From positions 2,790,001 to 2,854,000 of the forward strand of contig CP170191.1 of the NCBI GenBank assembly GCA_042434945.1: 64,000 bases of DNA, in the 5' to 3' direction. A program made the translations under genes and the position numbers. The first letter of the stretch is position 1; each line of letters begins with the position of its first letter. Source of the stretch: Escherichia hormaechei_A (GTDB lineage: Bacteria; Pseudomonadota; Gammaproteobacteria; Enterobacterales; Enterobacteriaceae). The notes under the pieces were generated by a model. That model had not been told where the DNA came from. It ran no database searches and saw only the letters and a list, made by a program, of their open reading frames with translations. This document shows, in pieces, positions 27,248 through 44,963 of the stretch.

Positions 27248-29527
27248 TTACAGCGGCTGCGTCTGTGCCTCAACCACGGCCAGCGCCACCATGTTGACGA
27301 TACGACGCACCGATGCGATCGGCGTTAACACGTGAACCGGTTTCGCCACACCCATCAGCACCGGGCCGACAGTCACACCTTCCGAGCTGGAAACACGCAG
27401 TAAGTTGTAACTAATGCGGGCAGCTTCCATGTTCGGCATCACCAGAATATTGGCGGAACCTTTCAAAGAGCTGTCCGGCATACGGTCGTTGCGAATCGCT
27501 TCCACCAGCGCTGCATCGCCGTGCATTTCACCATCAATCATCAGTTCTGGTGCACGTTCCCTGACCAGTTCCAGCGCCTGACGCATTTTGCTCGACGACG
27601 GGCAGTCAGAAGAACCAAAGTTGGAGTGCGACAACAAAGCAACGCGCGGCTCAATACCAAAACGACGGACAGTTTCTGCCGCCATCAAGGTGATCTCCGC
27701 CAGCTCTTCTGCATCCGGTTCATCATTAACATATGTATCGGCAATAAAGGTGTTACCACTCGGCAGCAGCAGCGCGTTCATGGCACCTGCGGTGTGAACG
27801 CCATCGCGATAACCAAAGACATTTTTCACCACGCTAAAATGTTCATGATAATCACCCACCGTACCGCAAATCATTGCATCGGCTTCCCCACGCTGAACCA
27901 TGATCGCGCCGATCACTGTCGGGTTACTGATCAGCGCCCGCTGCGCCTGTTCCTGAGTGACGCCGCGACGCTTCATGATCTGGAAGTATTCGGTCCAGTA
28001 CTCTTTAAAGCGCGGATCGGATTCGTTATTGACGATCTCAAAATCAACGCCCGCTTTGATCTGCAAGCCCAGTTTCTGAATGCGCATTTCGATCACGTTC
28101 GGACGACCGATAAGGATCGGTTTCGCCAGTCCCAGCGTTACCAGTTCCTGAGTGGCATGCAGAACGCGCGCCTCTTCCCCTTCCGGCAGAACAACGCGCT
28201 TCGGCGCTTTGCGAGCCTGGGAGAAAATCGGCTTCATAAACAGGTTGGTTTTGTAAACGAACTCAGTCAGCTTGTCGATGTAGACGTCGAAATCAGCAAT
28301 CGGACGAGTCGCCACGCCCGACTCCATCGCGGCTTTAGCGACCGCAGGAGCGATCTTAACGATCAAGCGCGGATCAAACGGTTTTGGAATGATGTATTCC
28401 GGACCAAAGCTCAGATCCTGATCGCCATACGCTGAAGCCACCACTTCGCTCTGTTCCGCATGGGCGAGTTCTGCAATCGCACGTACCGCCGCCAGTTTCA
28501 TCTCTTCGTTGATGGCGGTTGCGCCAACGTCCAGCGCGCCACGGAAGATGAACGGGAAGCACAGGACGTTGTTCACCTGGTTCGGATAGTCAGAACGACC
28601 GGTGCAAATGATGGCATCCGGACGCACTTCTTTCGCCAGCGGCGGCAGAATTTCCGGTTCCGGGTTCGCCAGCGCCAGGATCATTGGCGCACGAGCCATT
28701 TTCTTCACCATTTCCTGGGTCAGCACTTTCGGGCCGGAACAGCCCAGGAAAATATCCGCGCCTTCAATCACATCATCGAGGGTACGTTTGCCGTCATCCA
28801 CCACCGCATATGCGGCTTTGGTTTCCGCCATGTTTGGCTCACGGCCCTGATAGATAACGCCTTTTGAATCGCAAACCACGATGTTATGTTTTTGCAGACC
28901 CAGCGCTACCAGCAGGTTCATACAGGCGATTGCTGCGGCACCCGCGCCGGAAACCACCATCCGCACGTCGGAGATGTTTTTCTCCACCACGCGCAAGCCG
29001 TTGAGGATGGCGGCAGTGCTGATAATTGCCGTGCCGTGCTGATCGTCGTGGAATACCGGAATATTCATCCGCTCGCGCAGTTTCTGTTCAATATAGAAAC
29101 ATTCTGGCGCTTTAATGTCTTCGAGGTTGATGCCGCCGAAGGTTGGTTCGAGCGCGGCGACAACTTCAATAAATTTGTCCGGGTCGAGTTCGTCAACTTC
29201 AATGTCAAATACATCAATCCCGGCGAATTTCTTAAACAGAACGCCCTTGCCTTCCATCACCGGTTTGCCTGCCAGCGCGCCAATGTTGCCTAACCCCAGC
29301 ACCGCCGTACCGTTAGAGATCACCGCCACCAGGTTACCGCGGGCGGTATATTTGTAGGCTTTTAACGGGTCTTTTTCGATTTCAAGACAAGGTGCGGCAA
29401 CGCCTGGTGAGTAGGCCAGCGCCAGATCGCGCTGTGTTGCCAGAGGCTTGGTTGGAGAAACCTGGATTTTCCCTGGAACTGGAAATTCATGGAAATCAAG
29501 TGCACTTTGTTTTAACTGGTCATCCAT
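27248..29527 (-). CDS. maeB: NADP-dependent malic enzyme MaeB
   Basis: A 759-residue two-part protein. Residues 1–430 are the malic enzyme (malate to pyruvate, CO2 and NADPH), with the PTKPLATQRDLALAYSPGV segment, the metal site FHDDQHGTA and the dinucleotide fold GAGAAAIAC. Residues 430–759 resemble phosphotransacetylase (VLPEGEEARVLHAT, SSSEGVTVGPVLMGV) and act as a regulatory, acetyl-CoA-responsive module. Standard length; looks identical to K-12. It diverges from talA. Confidence 0.97.
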   Translation of the reverse strand: MDDQLKQSALDFHEFPVPGKIQVSPTKPLATQRDLALAYSPGVAAPCLEIEKDPLKAYKYTARGNLVAVISNGTAVLGLGNIGALAGKPVMEGKGVLFKKFAGIDVFDIEVDELDPDKFIEVVAALEPTFGGINLEDIKAPECFYIEQKLRERMNIPVFHDDQHGTAIISTAAILNGLRVVEKNISDVRMVVSGAGAAAIACMNLLVALGLQKHNIVVCDSKGVIYQGREPNMAETKAAYAVVDDGKRTLDDVIEGADIFLGCSGPKVLTQEMVKKMARAPMILALANPEPEILPPLAKEVRPDAIICTGRSDYPNQVNNVLCFPFIFRGALDVGATAINEEMKLAAVRAIAELAHAEQSEVVASAYGDQDLSFGPEYIIPKPFDPRLIVKIAPAVAKAAMESGVATRPIADFDVYIDKLTEFVYKTNLFMKPIFSQARKAPKRVVLPEGEEARVLHATQELVTLGLAKPILIGRPNVIEMRIQKLGLQIKAGVDFEIVNNESDPRFKEYWTEYFQIMKRRGVTQEQAQRALISNPTVIGAIMVQRGEADAMICGTVGDYHEHFSVVKNVFGYRDGVHTAGAMNALLLPSGNTFIADTYVNDEPDAEELAEITLMAAETVRRFGIEPRVALLSHSNFGSSDCPSSSKMRQALELVRERAPELMIDGEMHGDAALVEAIRNDRMPDSSLKGSANILVMPNMEAARISYNLLRVSSSEGVTVGPVLMGVAKPVHVLTPIASVRRIVNMVALAVVEAQTQPL

Positions 29528-29815
29528 TTGGTTGTTCCTTTCACGTAACGTTCACAAATAAAGTGTGTGGGCAACAGCCCCTGCCCACAACGTGGCGCAC
29601 ATTATTACCCTGCCGGAGTCTACAGACTTTGAGCAAGTCCAAACTCTCACCATTAATATAATGTTTTGGTAATAATCCTATAACACTGATGTTACCTGCT
29701 TAATCCAGCAATACCATGCCTGTCTGCTATGCTTTTTTGATGCGTTTAGCGAAATTTCTCAGAAGTGTGAATTAACGCACTCATCTAACACTTTACTTTT
29801 CAAGGAGTATTTCCT
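29528..29815 (+). promoter_or_regulatory. maeB–talA intergenic region with a likely RpoS-type talA promoter
   Basis: The 288-bp divergent gap carries CTATGCTT at 29727–29734, a near match to the stationary-phase sigma-S -10 element, without a good -35. K-12 talA-tktB is RpoS-dependent, which fits. A strong AAGGAG ribosome site precedes talA. The maeB promoter must be in the left half. Confidence 0.5.
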
Positions 29816-30766
29816 ATGAACGAGTTAGACGGCATCAAACAGTTCACCACTGTCGTGGCAGACAGCGGCGATATTGAGTCCATTCGCCATTATCATCCCC
29901 AGGATGCCACCACCAATCCTTCGCTGTTACTCAAAGCTGCCGGATTATCACAATATGAGCATTTAATAGACGATGCTATCGCCTGGGGTAAAAAAAATGG
30001 CAAGACCCAGGAACAACAGGTGGTCGCAGCGTGTGACAAACTGGCGGTCAATTTCGGTGCTGAAATCCTCAAAATCGTACCCGGTCGCGTGTCAACAGAA
30101 GTTGATGCACGCCTCTCTTTTGATAAAGAAAAGAGTATTGAGAAGGCGCGCCATCTGGTGGACTTGTATCAGCAACAAGGCGTTGAGAAATCACGCATTC
30201 TGATCAAGCTGGCTTCGACCTGGGAAGGAATTCGCGCGGCAGAAGAGCTGGAAAAAGAAGGTATTAACTGCAACCTGACGCTGCTGTTTTCTTTTGCACA
30301 GGCACGGGCCTGTGCGGAAGCAGGCGTTTTTCTGATTTCGCCGTTTGTCGGGCGTATTTATGACTGGTATCAGGCACGCAAGCCGATGGACCCGTATGTG
30401 GTGGAAGAAGATCCGGGCGTTAAATCGGTGCGCAATATCTACGACTACTATAAGCAACACCACTATGAAACCATTGTGATGGGCGCGAGCTTCCGTCGCA
30501 CCGAACAAATCCTCGCCTTAACCGGCTGCGATCGACTGACTATCGCACCGAATTTACTGAAGGAGCTGCAGGAAAAAGTTTCGCCAGTGGTACGTAAATT
30601 AATCCCACCTTCTCAGACGTTCCCACACCCAGCTCCCATGAGCGAAGCGGAGTTCCGTTGGGAGCACAATCAGGATGCGATGGCGGTAGAAAAACTGTCT
30701 GAAGGCATTCGTCTGTTCGCCGTTGATCAACGCAAACTGGAAGATCTTCTTGCCGCCAAACTATAA
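29816..30766 (+). CDS. talA: Transaldolase A
   Basis: A 316-residue TIM-barrel enzyme of the non-oxidative pentose phosphate pathway. It moves a dihydroxyacetone unit from sedoheptulose 7-phosphate to glyceraldehyde 3-phosphate. The Schiff-base lysine is in SRILIKLASTWEGI (residue 131), and the N-terminal catalytic Asp is in YHPQDATTNPSLLLKA. It is the stationary-phase isozyme of TalB, co-transcribed with tktB 19 bp downstream. It looks like K-12. Confidence 0.97.
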   Translation: MNELDGIKQFTTVVADSGDIESIRHYHPQDATTNPSLLLKAAGLSQYEHLIDDAIAWGKKNGKTQEQQVVAACDKLAVNFGAEILKIVPGRVSTEVDARLSFDKEKSIEKARHLVDLYQQQGVEKSRILIKLASTWEGIRAAEELEKEGINCNLTLLFSFAQARACAEAGVFLISPFVGRIYDWYQARKPMDPYVVEEDPGVKSVRNIYDYYKQHHYETIVMGASFRRTEQILALTGCDRLTIAPNLLKELQEKVSPVVRKLIPPSQTFPHPAPMSEAEFRWEHNQDAMAVEKLSEGIRLFAVDQRKLEDLLAAKL

Positions 30767-30785
30767 ACCAGCCACGGAGTGTTAT

Positions 30786-32774
30786 ATGTCCCGAAAAGAC
30801 CTTGCCAATGCGATTCGCGCACTCAGTATGGATGCGGTACAAAAAGCCAACTCTGGTCATCCCGGCGCGCCGATGGGCATGGCTGATATTGCCGAAGTGC
30901 TGTGGAACGATTTTCTTAAACATAACCCTACCGACCCAACCTGGTATGATCGCGACCGCTTTATTCTTTCCAACGGTCACGCGTCGATGCTGCTCTACAG
31001 TTTGCTACATCTGACCGGTTACGACCTGCCGCTGGAAGAACTGAAGAACTTCCGTCAGTTGCATTCGAAAACCCCAGGCCACCCGGAGATTGGCTATACG
31101 CCAGGCGTTGAAACCACCACCGGCCCGCTTGGACAAGGTTTGGCGAACGCCGTCGGGCTGGCGATAGCAGAGCGTACACTGGCGGCGCAGTTTAACCAGC
31201 CAGACCATGAGATCGTCGATCACTTCACCTATGTGTTTATGGGCGACGGCTGCCTGATGGAAGGTATTTCCCACGAAGTCTGTTCGCTGGCAGGCACGCT
31301 GGGACTGGGCAAGCTGATTGGTTTTTACGATCACAACGGTATTTCCATCGACGGTGAAACAGAAGGCTGGTTTACCGACGATACGGCAAAACGTTTTGAA
31401 GCCTATCACTGGCATGTGATCCATGAAATCGACGGTCACGATCCGCAGGCGGTGAAGGAAGCGATCCTTGAAGCGCAAAGCGTGAAAGATAAGCCGTCGC
31501 TGATTATCTGCCGTACGGTGATTGGCTTTGGTTCGCCGAATAAAGCAGGTAAGGAAGAGGCGCACGGCGCACCACTGGGGGAAGAAGAAGTGGCGCTGGC
31601 ACGGCAAAAACTGGGCTGGCACCATCCGCCATTTGAGATCCCTAAAGAGATTTATCACGCCTGGGATGCCCGTGAAAAAGGCGAAAAAGCGCAGCAGAGC
31701 TGGAATGAGAAGTTTGCCGCCTATAAAAAGGCTCATCCGCAACTGGCAGAAGAGTTTACCCGACGGATGAGCGGTGGTTTACCGAAGGACTGGGAGAAAA
31801 CGACTCAGAAATATATCAATGAGTTACAGGCAAATCCGGCGAAAATCGCTACCCGTAAGGCTTCGCAAAATACGCTTAACGCTTACGGGCCGATGCTGCC
31901 TGAGTTGCTCGGCGGTTCGGCGGATCTGGCTCCCAGCAACCTGACCATCTGGAAAGGTTCTGTTTCGCTGAAGGAAGATCCAGCGGGCAACTACATTCAC
32001 TACGGGGTGCGTGAATTTGGCATGACCGCTATCGCCAACGGCATCGCGCACCACGGCGGCTTTGTGCCGTATACCGCGACGTTCCTGATGTTTGTTGAAT
32101 ACGCCCGTAACGCCGCGCGGATGGCGGCACTGATGAAAGCGCGGCAGATTATGGTTTATACCCACGACTCAATTGGCCTGGGCGAAGATGGTCCGACGCA
32201 CCAGGCTGTTGAGCAACTGGCCAGCCTGCGCTTAACGCCAAATTTCAGCACCTGGCGACCGTGCGATCAGGTGGAAGCGGCGGTGGGCTGGAAGCTGGCG
32301 GTTGAGCGCCACAACGGACCGACGGCACTGATCCTCTCAAGGCAGAATCTGGCCCAGGTGGAACGTACGCCGGATCAGGTTAAAGAGATTGCTCGTGGCG
32401 GTTATGTGCTGAAAGACAGCGGCGGTAAGCCAGATATTATTCTGATTGCCACCGGTTCAGAGATGGAAATTACCCTGCAAGCGGCAGAGAAATTAGCAGG
32501 AGAAGGTCGCAATGTACGCGTAGTTTCCCTGCCCTCGACCGATATTTTCGACGCCCAGGATGAGGAATATCGGGAGTCGGTGTTGCCTTCTAACGTTGCG
32601 GCTCGCGTGGCGGTGGAAGCAGGTATTGCCGATTACTGGTACAAGTATGTTGGTCTGAAAGGGGCAATTGTCGGGATGACGGGTTACGGGGAATCTGCTC
32701 CGGCGGATAAGCTGTTCCCATATTTCGGCTTTACCGTTGAGAACGTGGTGGAGAAGGCGCTAAGCGTGCTGTAG
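30786..32774 (+). CDS. tktB: Transketolase 2
   Basis: Start set at the ATG at 30786 (MSRKDLANAIR) after the GGAGTG ribosome site. The 662-residue thiamine-diphosphate enzyme transfers two-carbon units in the pentose phosphate pathway. The TPP/Mg motif runs from GDGCLMEG to DHNGISID; the pyrimidine domain has GVREFGMTAIANG and the catalytic His region KARQIMVYTHDSIG. It looks identical to K-12 except at the end: it stops ENVVEKALSVL, five residues short of K-12 TktB and with a different tail. The 3' end therefore appears to come from the other lineage (junction about 32.73 kb). Confidence 0.96.
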   Translation: MSRKDLANAIRALSMDAVQKANSGHPGAPMGMADIAEVLWNDFLKHNPTDPTWYDRDRFILSNGHASMLLYSLLHLTGYDLPLEELKNFRQLHSKTPGHPEIGYTPGVETTTGPLGQGLANAVGLAIAERTLAAQFNQPDHEIVDHFTYVFMGDGCLMEGISHEVCSLAGTLGLGKLIGFYDHNGISIDGETEGWFTDDTAKRFEAYHWHVIHEIDGHDPQAVKEAILEAQSVKDKPSLIICRTVIGFGSPNKAGKEEAHGAPLGEEEVALARQKLGWHHPPFEIPKEIYHAWDAREKGEKAQQSWNEKFAAYKKAHPQLAEEFTRRMSGGLPKDWEKTTQKYINELQANPAKIATRKASQNTLNAYGPMLPELLGGSADLAPSNLTIWKGSVSLKEDPAGNYIHYGVREFGMTAIANGIAHHGGFVPYTATFLMFVEYARNAARMAALMKARQIMVYTHDSIGLGEDGPTHQAVEQLASLRLTPNFSTWRPCDQVEAAVGWKLAVERHNGPTALILSRQNLAQVERTPDQVKEIARGGYVLKDSGGKPDIILIATGSEMEITLQAAEKLAGEGRNVRVVSLPSTDIFDAQDEEYRESVLPSNVAARVAVEAGIADYWYKYVGLKGAIVGMTGYGESAPADKLFPYFGFTVENVVEKALSVL

Positions 32775-32780
32775 TGCTTT

Positions 32781-32857
32781 TGCCGGGTGACGCTGTCGTT
32801 TACCCGGCCTGCGGTTCGAGGCTTTGTAGGCCGGGTAAGGCGTAGCCGCCACCCGGC
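32781..32857. repeat. BIME (paired REPs) between tktB and ygjH
   Basis: Two inverted REP palindromes (GCCGGGTGACG...TACCCGGCCTGC and GTAGGCCGGGTAAGGCG...CACCCGGC). This forms the left edge of the ebg-ygj cluster. Confidence 0.85.
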
Positions 32858-32861
32858 TTTT

Positions 32862-33194
32862 TCACACCACTCTTACCCCTGCCGCCATCGCCCGCTCCGG
32901 CGTTAATAACACACTTTCTCGGGCGTCATCGGTTTCCGCGCAGAGCAACATGCATTCAGACGTTTCACCGCGCATTTTAGCCTTTGCCAGGTTACACAAC
33001 ACCACCACCGTTTTGCCCATCAGCTCCTCTTCCCGGTAATACGGCACCAGGCTGGTGACGGTTTGCAACGTTCTGTCTCCGACCTCTATCTGCGCAATAT
33101 AGAGCTTGTCCGCATTGGCGTGACGTTTAACGTCAACAATCTTCCCCACGCGGATCTCGAGCTTTGCAAAATCATCGTACGCTACCGTTTCCAC
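32862..33194 (-). CDS. ygjH: CsaA-like tRNA-binding protein YgjH
   Basis: A 110-residue single-domain protein with the OB fold of the methionyl-tRNA synthetase C-terminal / CsaA tRNA-binding family: FAKLEIRVGKIVDVKRHANADKLYI at the start region and NLAKAKMRGETSECMLLCAE near the end. Binding of tRNA is inferred from the family; a secretion-chaperone role is claimed only for the Bacillus relative. It diverges from ebgR, as at the K-12 ebg locus. The sequence is moderately diverged from K-12 YgjH. Confidence 0.88.
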   Translation of the reverse strand: METVAYDDFAKLEIRVGKIVDVKRHANADKLYIAQIEVGDRTLQTVTSLVPYYREEELMGKTVVVLCNLAKAKMRGETSECMLLCAETDDARESVLLTPERAMAAGVRVV

Positions 33195-33214
33195 TTTTGC
33201 CTCCCTGGTAAAAT

Positions 33215-33270
33215 TTTACTAAATACTAACACGGTAACTGGCGAGAGCAACAGGGATGTTATTTACTAAA
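33215..33270. promoter_or_regulatory. Two candidate EbgR sites between ygjH and ebgR
   Basis: The 9-base word TTTACTAAA occurs at 33215–33223 and again at 33262–33270. It is the same half-site as in the perfect palindrome upstream of ebgA. Each copy sits where a repressor could block the ygjH or ebgR promoter. This is an inference from the repeated word. Confidence 0.5.
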
Positions 33271-33332
33271 AATTAATGCATGTCCGAACGCATCCTTTAC
33301 AATAAGCTATCTCGTGGGGAATAAGGACAAAC

Positions 33333-34316
33333 ATGGCAACGCTGAAAGACATCGCGACGGAAGCTGGCGTCTCGCTGGCAACGGTATCCCGGGTTTTAAA
33401 CGATGACCCGACGCTGAATGTGAAAGAAGAGACGAAACACCGCATTCTGGAGATTGCCGAGAAGCTGGAATACAAAAGCACGACCTCCCGTAAAATGCAG
33501 TCTGTCGCTGCCGGTCAGCAACATATTCTGGCGCTCTACAGCTACCAGCAGGAACTGGAGATCAACGACCCTTACTATCTTGCCATTCGCCACGGCATTG
33601 AGACGCAGTGCGAAAAACTGGGGGTCGAACTGAGTAACTGCTACGCTAATGCCACCCTGCCGGAGCTGAAAAAGCTCACCGGGGTGTTGATTGTAGGCAA
33701 ACCCTCCCCTGCGCTTCGACGTGCGGCAATGTCGTTGACCGACAACGTCTGTTTTATCGACTTTCACGAGCCAGGTAGCGAGTACGATTCTGTCGATATT
33801 GACCTTTCGCGCATCAGCAAGCAGATCGTGGATTTCTTTATTGCTCAGGGAGTTAAGCGGATTGGCTTTATCGGCGGCGAAGATGAGCCAGGCAAGGCTG
33901 ATATTCGGGAAGCCGCCTTCGTGGAGTACGGGCTCCTGAAAGGGGTGGTATCGGAACAGGACATCTGGCGCGGCGGTTTTTCCAGCTCGTCCGGTTATGA
34001 ACTGGCAAAAATCATGCTGGCACAACAGTGCTGGCCTTCCGCCTTGTTCGTGGCCTCCGATTCCATCGCCATCGGGGTGTTACGCGCCATCCACGAAAAA
34101 GGGCTGGCGATCCCGGAAGATATTTCACTGATCAGCGTGAACGACATTCCAACCGCCCGCTTTACCTTCCCGCCTCTTTCCACCGTGCGCATTCACTCTG
34201 AAATGATGGGCAGCCAGGGCGTTAATCTGCTGCTGGAAAAGGCCCGCGATGGCCGCGCGCTACCGCTTCAGGTCTTTGTCCCGAGCGTACTGAAGCTGCG
34301 CGGCACCACCCGCTGA
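33333..34316 (+). CDS. ebgR: LacI-family repressor EbgR
   Basis: A 327-residue LacI/GalR repressor. The N-terminal helix-turn-helix is LKDIATEAGVSLATVSRVLN (residues 3–22), with the hinge up to about residue 60, then the periplasmic-binding-protein-like sugar domain. It is expected to repress ebgA-ebgC and be relieved by lactose-like β-galactosides. A terminator separates it from ebgA, and candidate operators occur both upstream of itself and upstream of ebgA. Belongs to a block that differs from K-12. Confidence 0.93.
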   Translation: MATLKDIATEAGVSLATVSRVLNDDPTLNVKEETKHRILEIAEKLEYKSTTSRKMQSVAAGQQHILALYSYQQELEINDPYYLAIRHGIETQCEKLGVELSNCYANATLPELKKLTGVLIVGKPSPALRRAAMSLTDNVCFIDFHEPGSEYDSVDIDLSRISKQIVDFFIAQGVKRIGFIGGEDEPGKADIREAAFVEYGLLKGVVSEQDIWRGGFSSSSGYELAKIMLAQQCWPSALFVASDSIAIGVLRAIHEKGLAIPEDISLISVNDIPTARFTFPPLSTVRIHSEMMGSQGVNLLLEKARDGRALPLQVFVPSVLKLRGTTR

Positions 34317-34337
34317 TTTCCACCTGTTAACTCTCCC

Positions 34338-34359
34338 GCCGGGCACGCCCGGCTTTTTT
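34338..34359 (+). terminator. ebgR terminator
   Basis: GCCGGGC / GCCCGGC with a 2-base loop, followed by six T, 22 bp after the ebgR stop. Confidence 0.9.
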
Positions 34360-34378
34360 AATTTCGTGATCGAGTTAA

Positions 34379-37992
<3,614 letters not shown>

Positions 37993-37999
37993 AAAAACG

Positions 38000-38022
38000 A
38001 GCGGTGCCAATGAAGCACCGCT
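38000..38022 (+). terminator. Hairpin between ebgC and ygjI
   Basis: AGCGGTGC pairs with GCACCGCT (8 bp, 7-base loop) starting 8 bp after the ebgC stop. No T run follows, so it may stabilise the 3' end of ebgC mRNA or attenuate, rather than terminate. Confidence 0.55.
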
Positions 38023-38045
38023 AGCCTCTTACCCGGAGAAACGTT

Positions 38046-43063
<5,018 letters not shown>

Positions 43064-43070
43064 TGCCCTC

Positions 43071-43147
43071 GTGCCCGGTGGCGGCTACGCCTTACCGGGT
43101 CTACGGTTCTAAAAAGTAGGCCGGGTAAGCGACAGCGCCACCCGGCA
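43071..43147. repeat. BIME (paired REPs) between ygjK and ypfG
   Basis: Two inverted REP palindromes (43071–43103 and 43116–43147) in the convergent gap, forming the right edge of the ebg-ygj cluster. Confidence 0.85.
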
Positions 43148-43152
43148 AAACC

Positions 43153-44205
43153 CTACCTTGTGATCCACAGCGTGGGCCAGGCATCTGGCCCATTCCAGTT
43201 ATCACAGCTTGGCTCTTCCGCGTAGCGTACCAGGCGGAAGCGCTGGCCGTTAAAACGCCAGCGGGTCTGGATCCCACAGTCGCCAATCCCGCGTCCCAGC
43301 GCCAGCGTGGTCAGCTCGCGCGTTTTTTCGTCGAAGCTGGCATTCATCAGCTCCATGTCGCTAGTCTGGCTGGAAGGGGTAAACGGCAGGCGCAATCTCA
43401 CGCTCCTGGCCGAAAATGGTTTTTTACGCGACACCAGCCACGCCAGGTCGACGGTGTTGTACGCCCCCGCCTCACAGCTGATGATCATCAGCGCTTTGTC
43501 ATCGGTCAGCGCGGTCACGCGCACTTCACGCCGGTTCGGATCGAGAGAGCACTGGCTGTGGTTCATGCGCCAGGTACCGTAATCCAGCAGATCGTTGAGT
43601 TCGTTATGCGTCAGCGGCGTTGGCGTGGGGTTCACCACCGCCACCTTTTTTAATGCCGGCGCAGGCGGCACGCTCAGCGGTGGACTATCCCCTTTTTTAA
43701 TCCACGCCGTTTCACTTCCGACGCGTTTTTGCTGGGCATCGATAAACAGCAGCGCCGCTTTCAGACCGGCCAGAGAAATTGTCTGCTTCCCCCCGCGCAG
43801 GGTCAGCGCCTGTCCTTCCTGAATGGTTTTCAGAAACGTGGTAATAGTGGCCGTATCGTCTGTTTTAAGATGCCAGGGGGCTAACTGCCAGTGTTGCGAC
43901 GTGAGTTTAAGCGGCACATTGTCGAGCAGCAGGCGCGGGGCGATGTCAGGCTCTTTCACCGGAGGCGCCGAAAGCCCGCCGAGATCGATGCGCAGGCTGG
44001 CGTCCGTTTTTGCCCCCGCACTGCGGCTCAGCGTCATGACCAGACCGCGATGCTCGCCGGTATTGCGCGCTACGCAGAAGTTCTGGTTATTGCAGGTCAC
44101 CTGCCAGTCTGAAAAAGACTGCTGCGCAGGCGCAGCCCACACCAAAGGCGCGGGAAGCACGCAAATGAAGAAGAGAAGATAAACGCAGTAGCGCATGAAC
44201 GGCAC
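43153..44205 (-). CDS. ypfG: YpfG, DUF1176 exported protein
   Basis: A 350-residue precursor with a Sec signal peptide (YCVYLLFFICVLPAPLVWA, cleavage after about residue 25) followed by a DUF1176 domain starting SDWQVTCNNQNFCVARNTG. Several conserved Cys (e.g. CNNQNFC, CGIQTRW, SCDNW) probably form disulfides in the periplasm. The function is unknown. Start could be ATG 44205 or the ATG three codons later. The sequence is roughly 75–80% like K-12, so it lies in a divergent block. Confidence 0.88.
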   Translation of the reverse strand: MPFMRYCVYLLFFICVLPAPLVWAAPAQQSFSDWQVTCNNQNFCVARNTGEHRGLVMTLSRSAGAKTDASLRIDLGGLSAPPVKEPDIAPRLLLDNVPLKLTSQHWQLAPWHLKTDDTATITTFLKTIQEGQALTLRGGKQTISLAGLKAALLFIDAQQKRVGSETAWIKKGDSPPLSVPPAPALKKVAVVNPTPTPLTHNELNDLLDYGTWRMNHSQCSLDPNRREVRVTALTDDKALMIISCEAGAYNTVDLAWLVSRKKPFSARSVRLRLPFTPSSQTSDMELMNASFDEKTRELTTLALGRGIGDCGIQTRWRFNGQRFRLVRYAEEPSCDNWNGPDAWPTLWITR

Positions 44206-44302
44206 AGCCCCGGAAACGAATAGGTCAATCTGGGGCGTATCTTCGTGCCCTGGGCGGGCTGGCTCAATCGGATTTATCGGATAGATTTATCTGAAATACA
44301 AC

Positions 44303-44896
44303 TTATCGCGCTTCCGCCGTCGCATTCATCAGCCCGCTGGTTTGCAGATACTGCAACAGGATCACCGCTTTACCGTCGCGGATCTCGCCGCGTTTCACCA
44401 TGTCGACAGCCTGAGCGAAAGGCATTTCCAGCACTTCAATGTCTTCATCGTCCACGCCGCCGCCCCGGTGCGTGCGCTGAGCATCGGTATATTCCGCAAT
44501 GAAGAAGTGAACCAGCTCGGTAACCCCGCCAGGGGACATAAACAGCTCAAAGACTTTCTGCACCGCACCCACTTCAAAACCCGTCTCCTCAATGGCTTCT
44601 TTGCGGATACACACTTCCGGCTCATCGTCATCAAGCAGACCTGCACAGGTTTCAATCAGACGTCCGTCCGCGTTGCCATTGACCCATGTCGCGATGCGAA
44701 ACTGGCGGATCAGCACCACGCTTTGCTTTTCACGGTTATATAGCAGGATGGTTGCACCATTGCCCCGGTCGTAGACTTCGCGTTTATGGCGAATGACGTC
44801 CCCGTTCTTACGGGTGAGATCGTAAGTGATGTTACGCAGGACAAAGTAATTTTCAGAAAGGATTTTGTCTTTAATAACGGTAATGTTCAGGGACAT
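44303..44896 (-). CDS. nudK: GDP-mannose pyrophosphatase NudK
   Basis: A 197-residue Nudix hydrolase that cleaves GDP-mannose to GMP and mannose 1-phosphate. The Nudix box is intact (G-LLDDDEPEVCIRKEAIEETG-F, residues about 86–108), with Glu residues for Mg2+. The N-terminal ITYDLTRKNGDVIRHKREVYDRG forms the dimer and substrate-binding strand region. It is six residues longer than K-12 NudK, with a different C-terminal tail (NATAEAR). It lies between ypfG and aegA on the same strand. Confidence 0.93.
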   Translation of the reverse strand: MSLNITVIKDKILSENYFVLRNITYDLTRKNGDVIRHKREVYDRGNGATILLYNREKQSVVLIRQFRIATWVNGNADGRLIETCAGLLDDDEPEVCIRKEAIEETGFEVGAVQKVFELFMSPGGVTELVHFFIAEYTDAQRTHRGGGVDDEDIEVLEMPFAQAVDMVKRGEIRDGKAVILLQYLQTSGLMNATAEAR

Positions 44897-44963
44897 ACGG
44901 GCTCCACGGCAAAATGAGTCTGTTTATACTACGCCGTGAAGCCCGCTTTGTCGCCCGTCTGCA

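Noticed and set aside
26985..27273. Minus-strand frames across the hemF end and the BIME.
   Set aside because: They run through a REP pair and the hemF coding sequence; no start signal or family resemblance.
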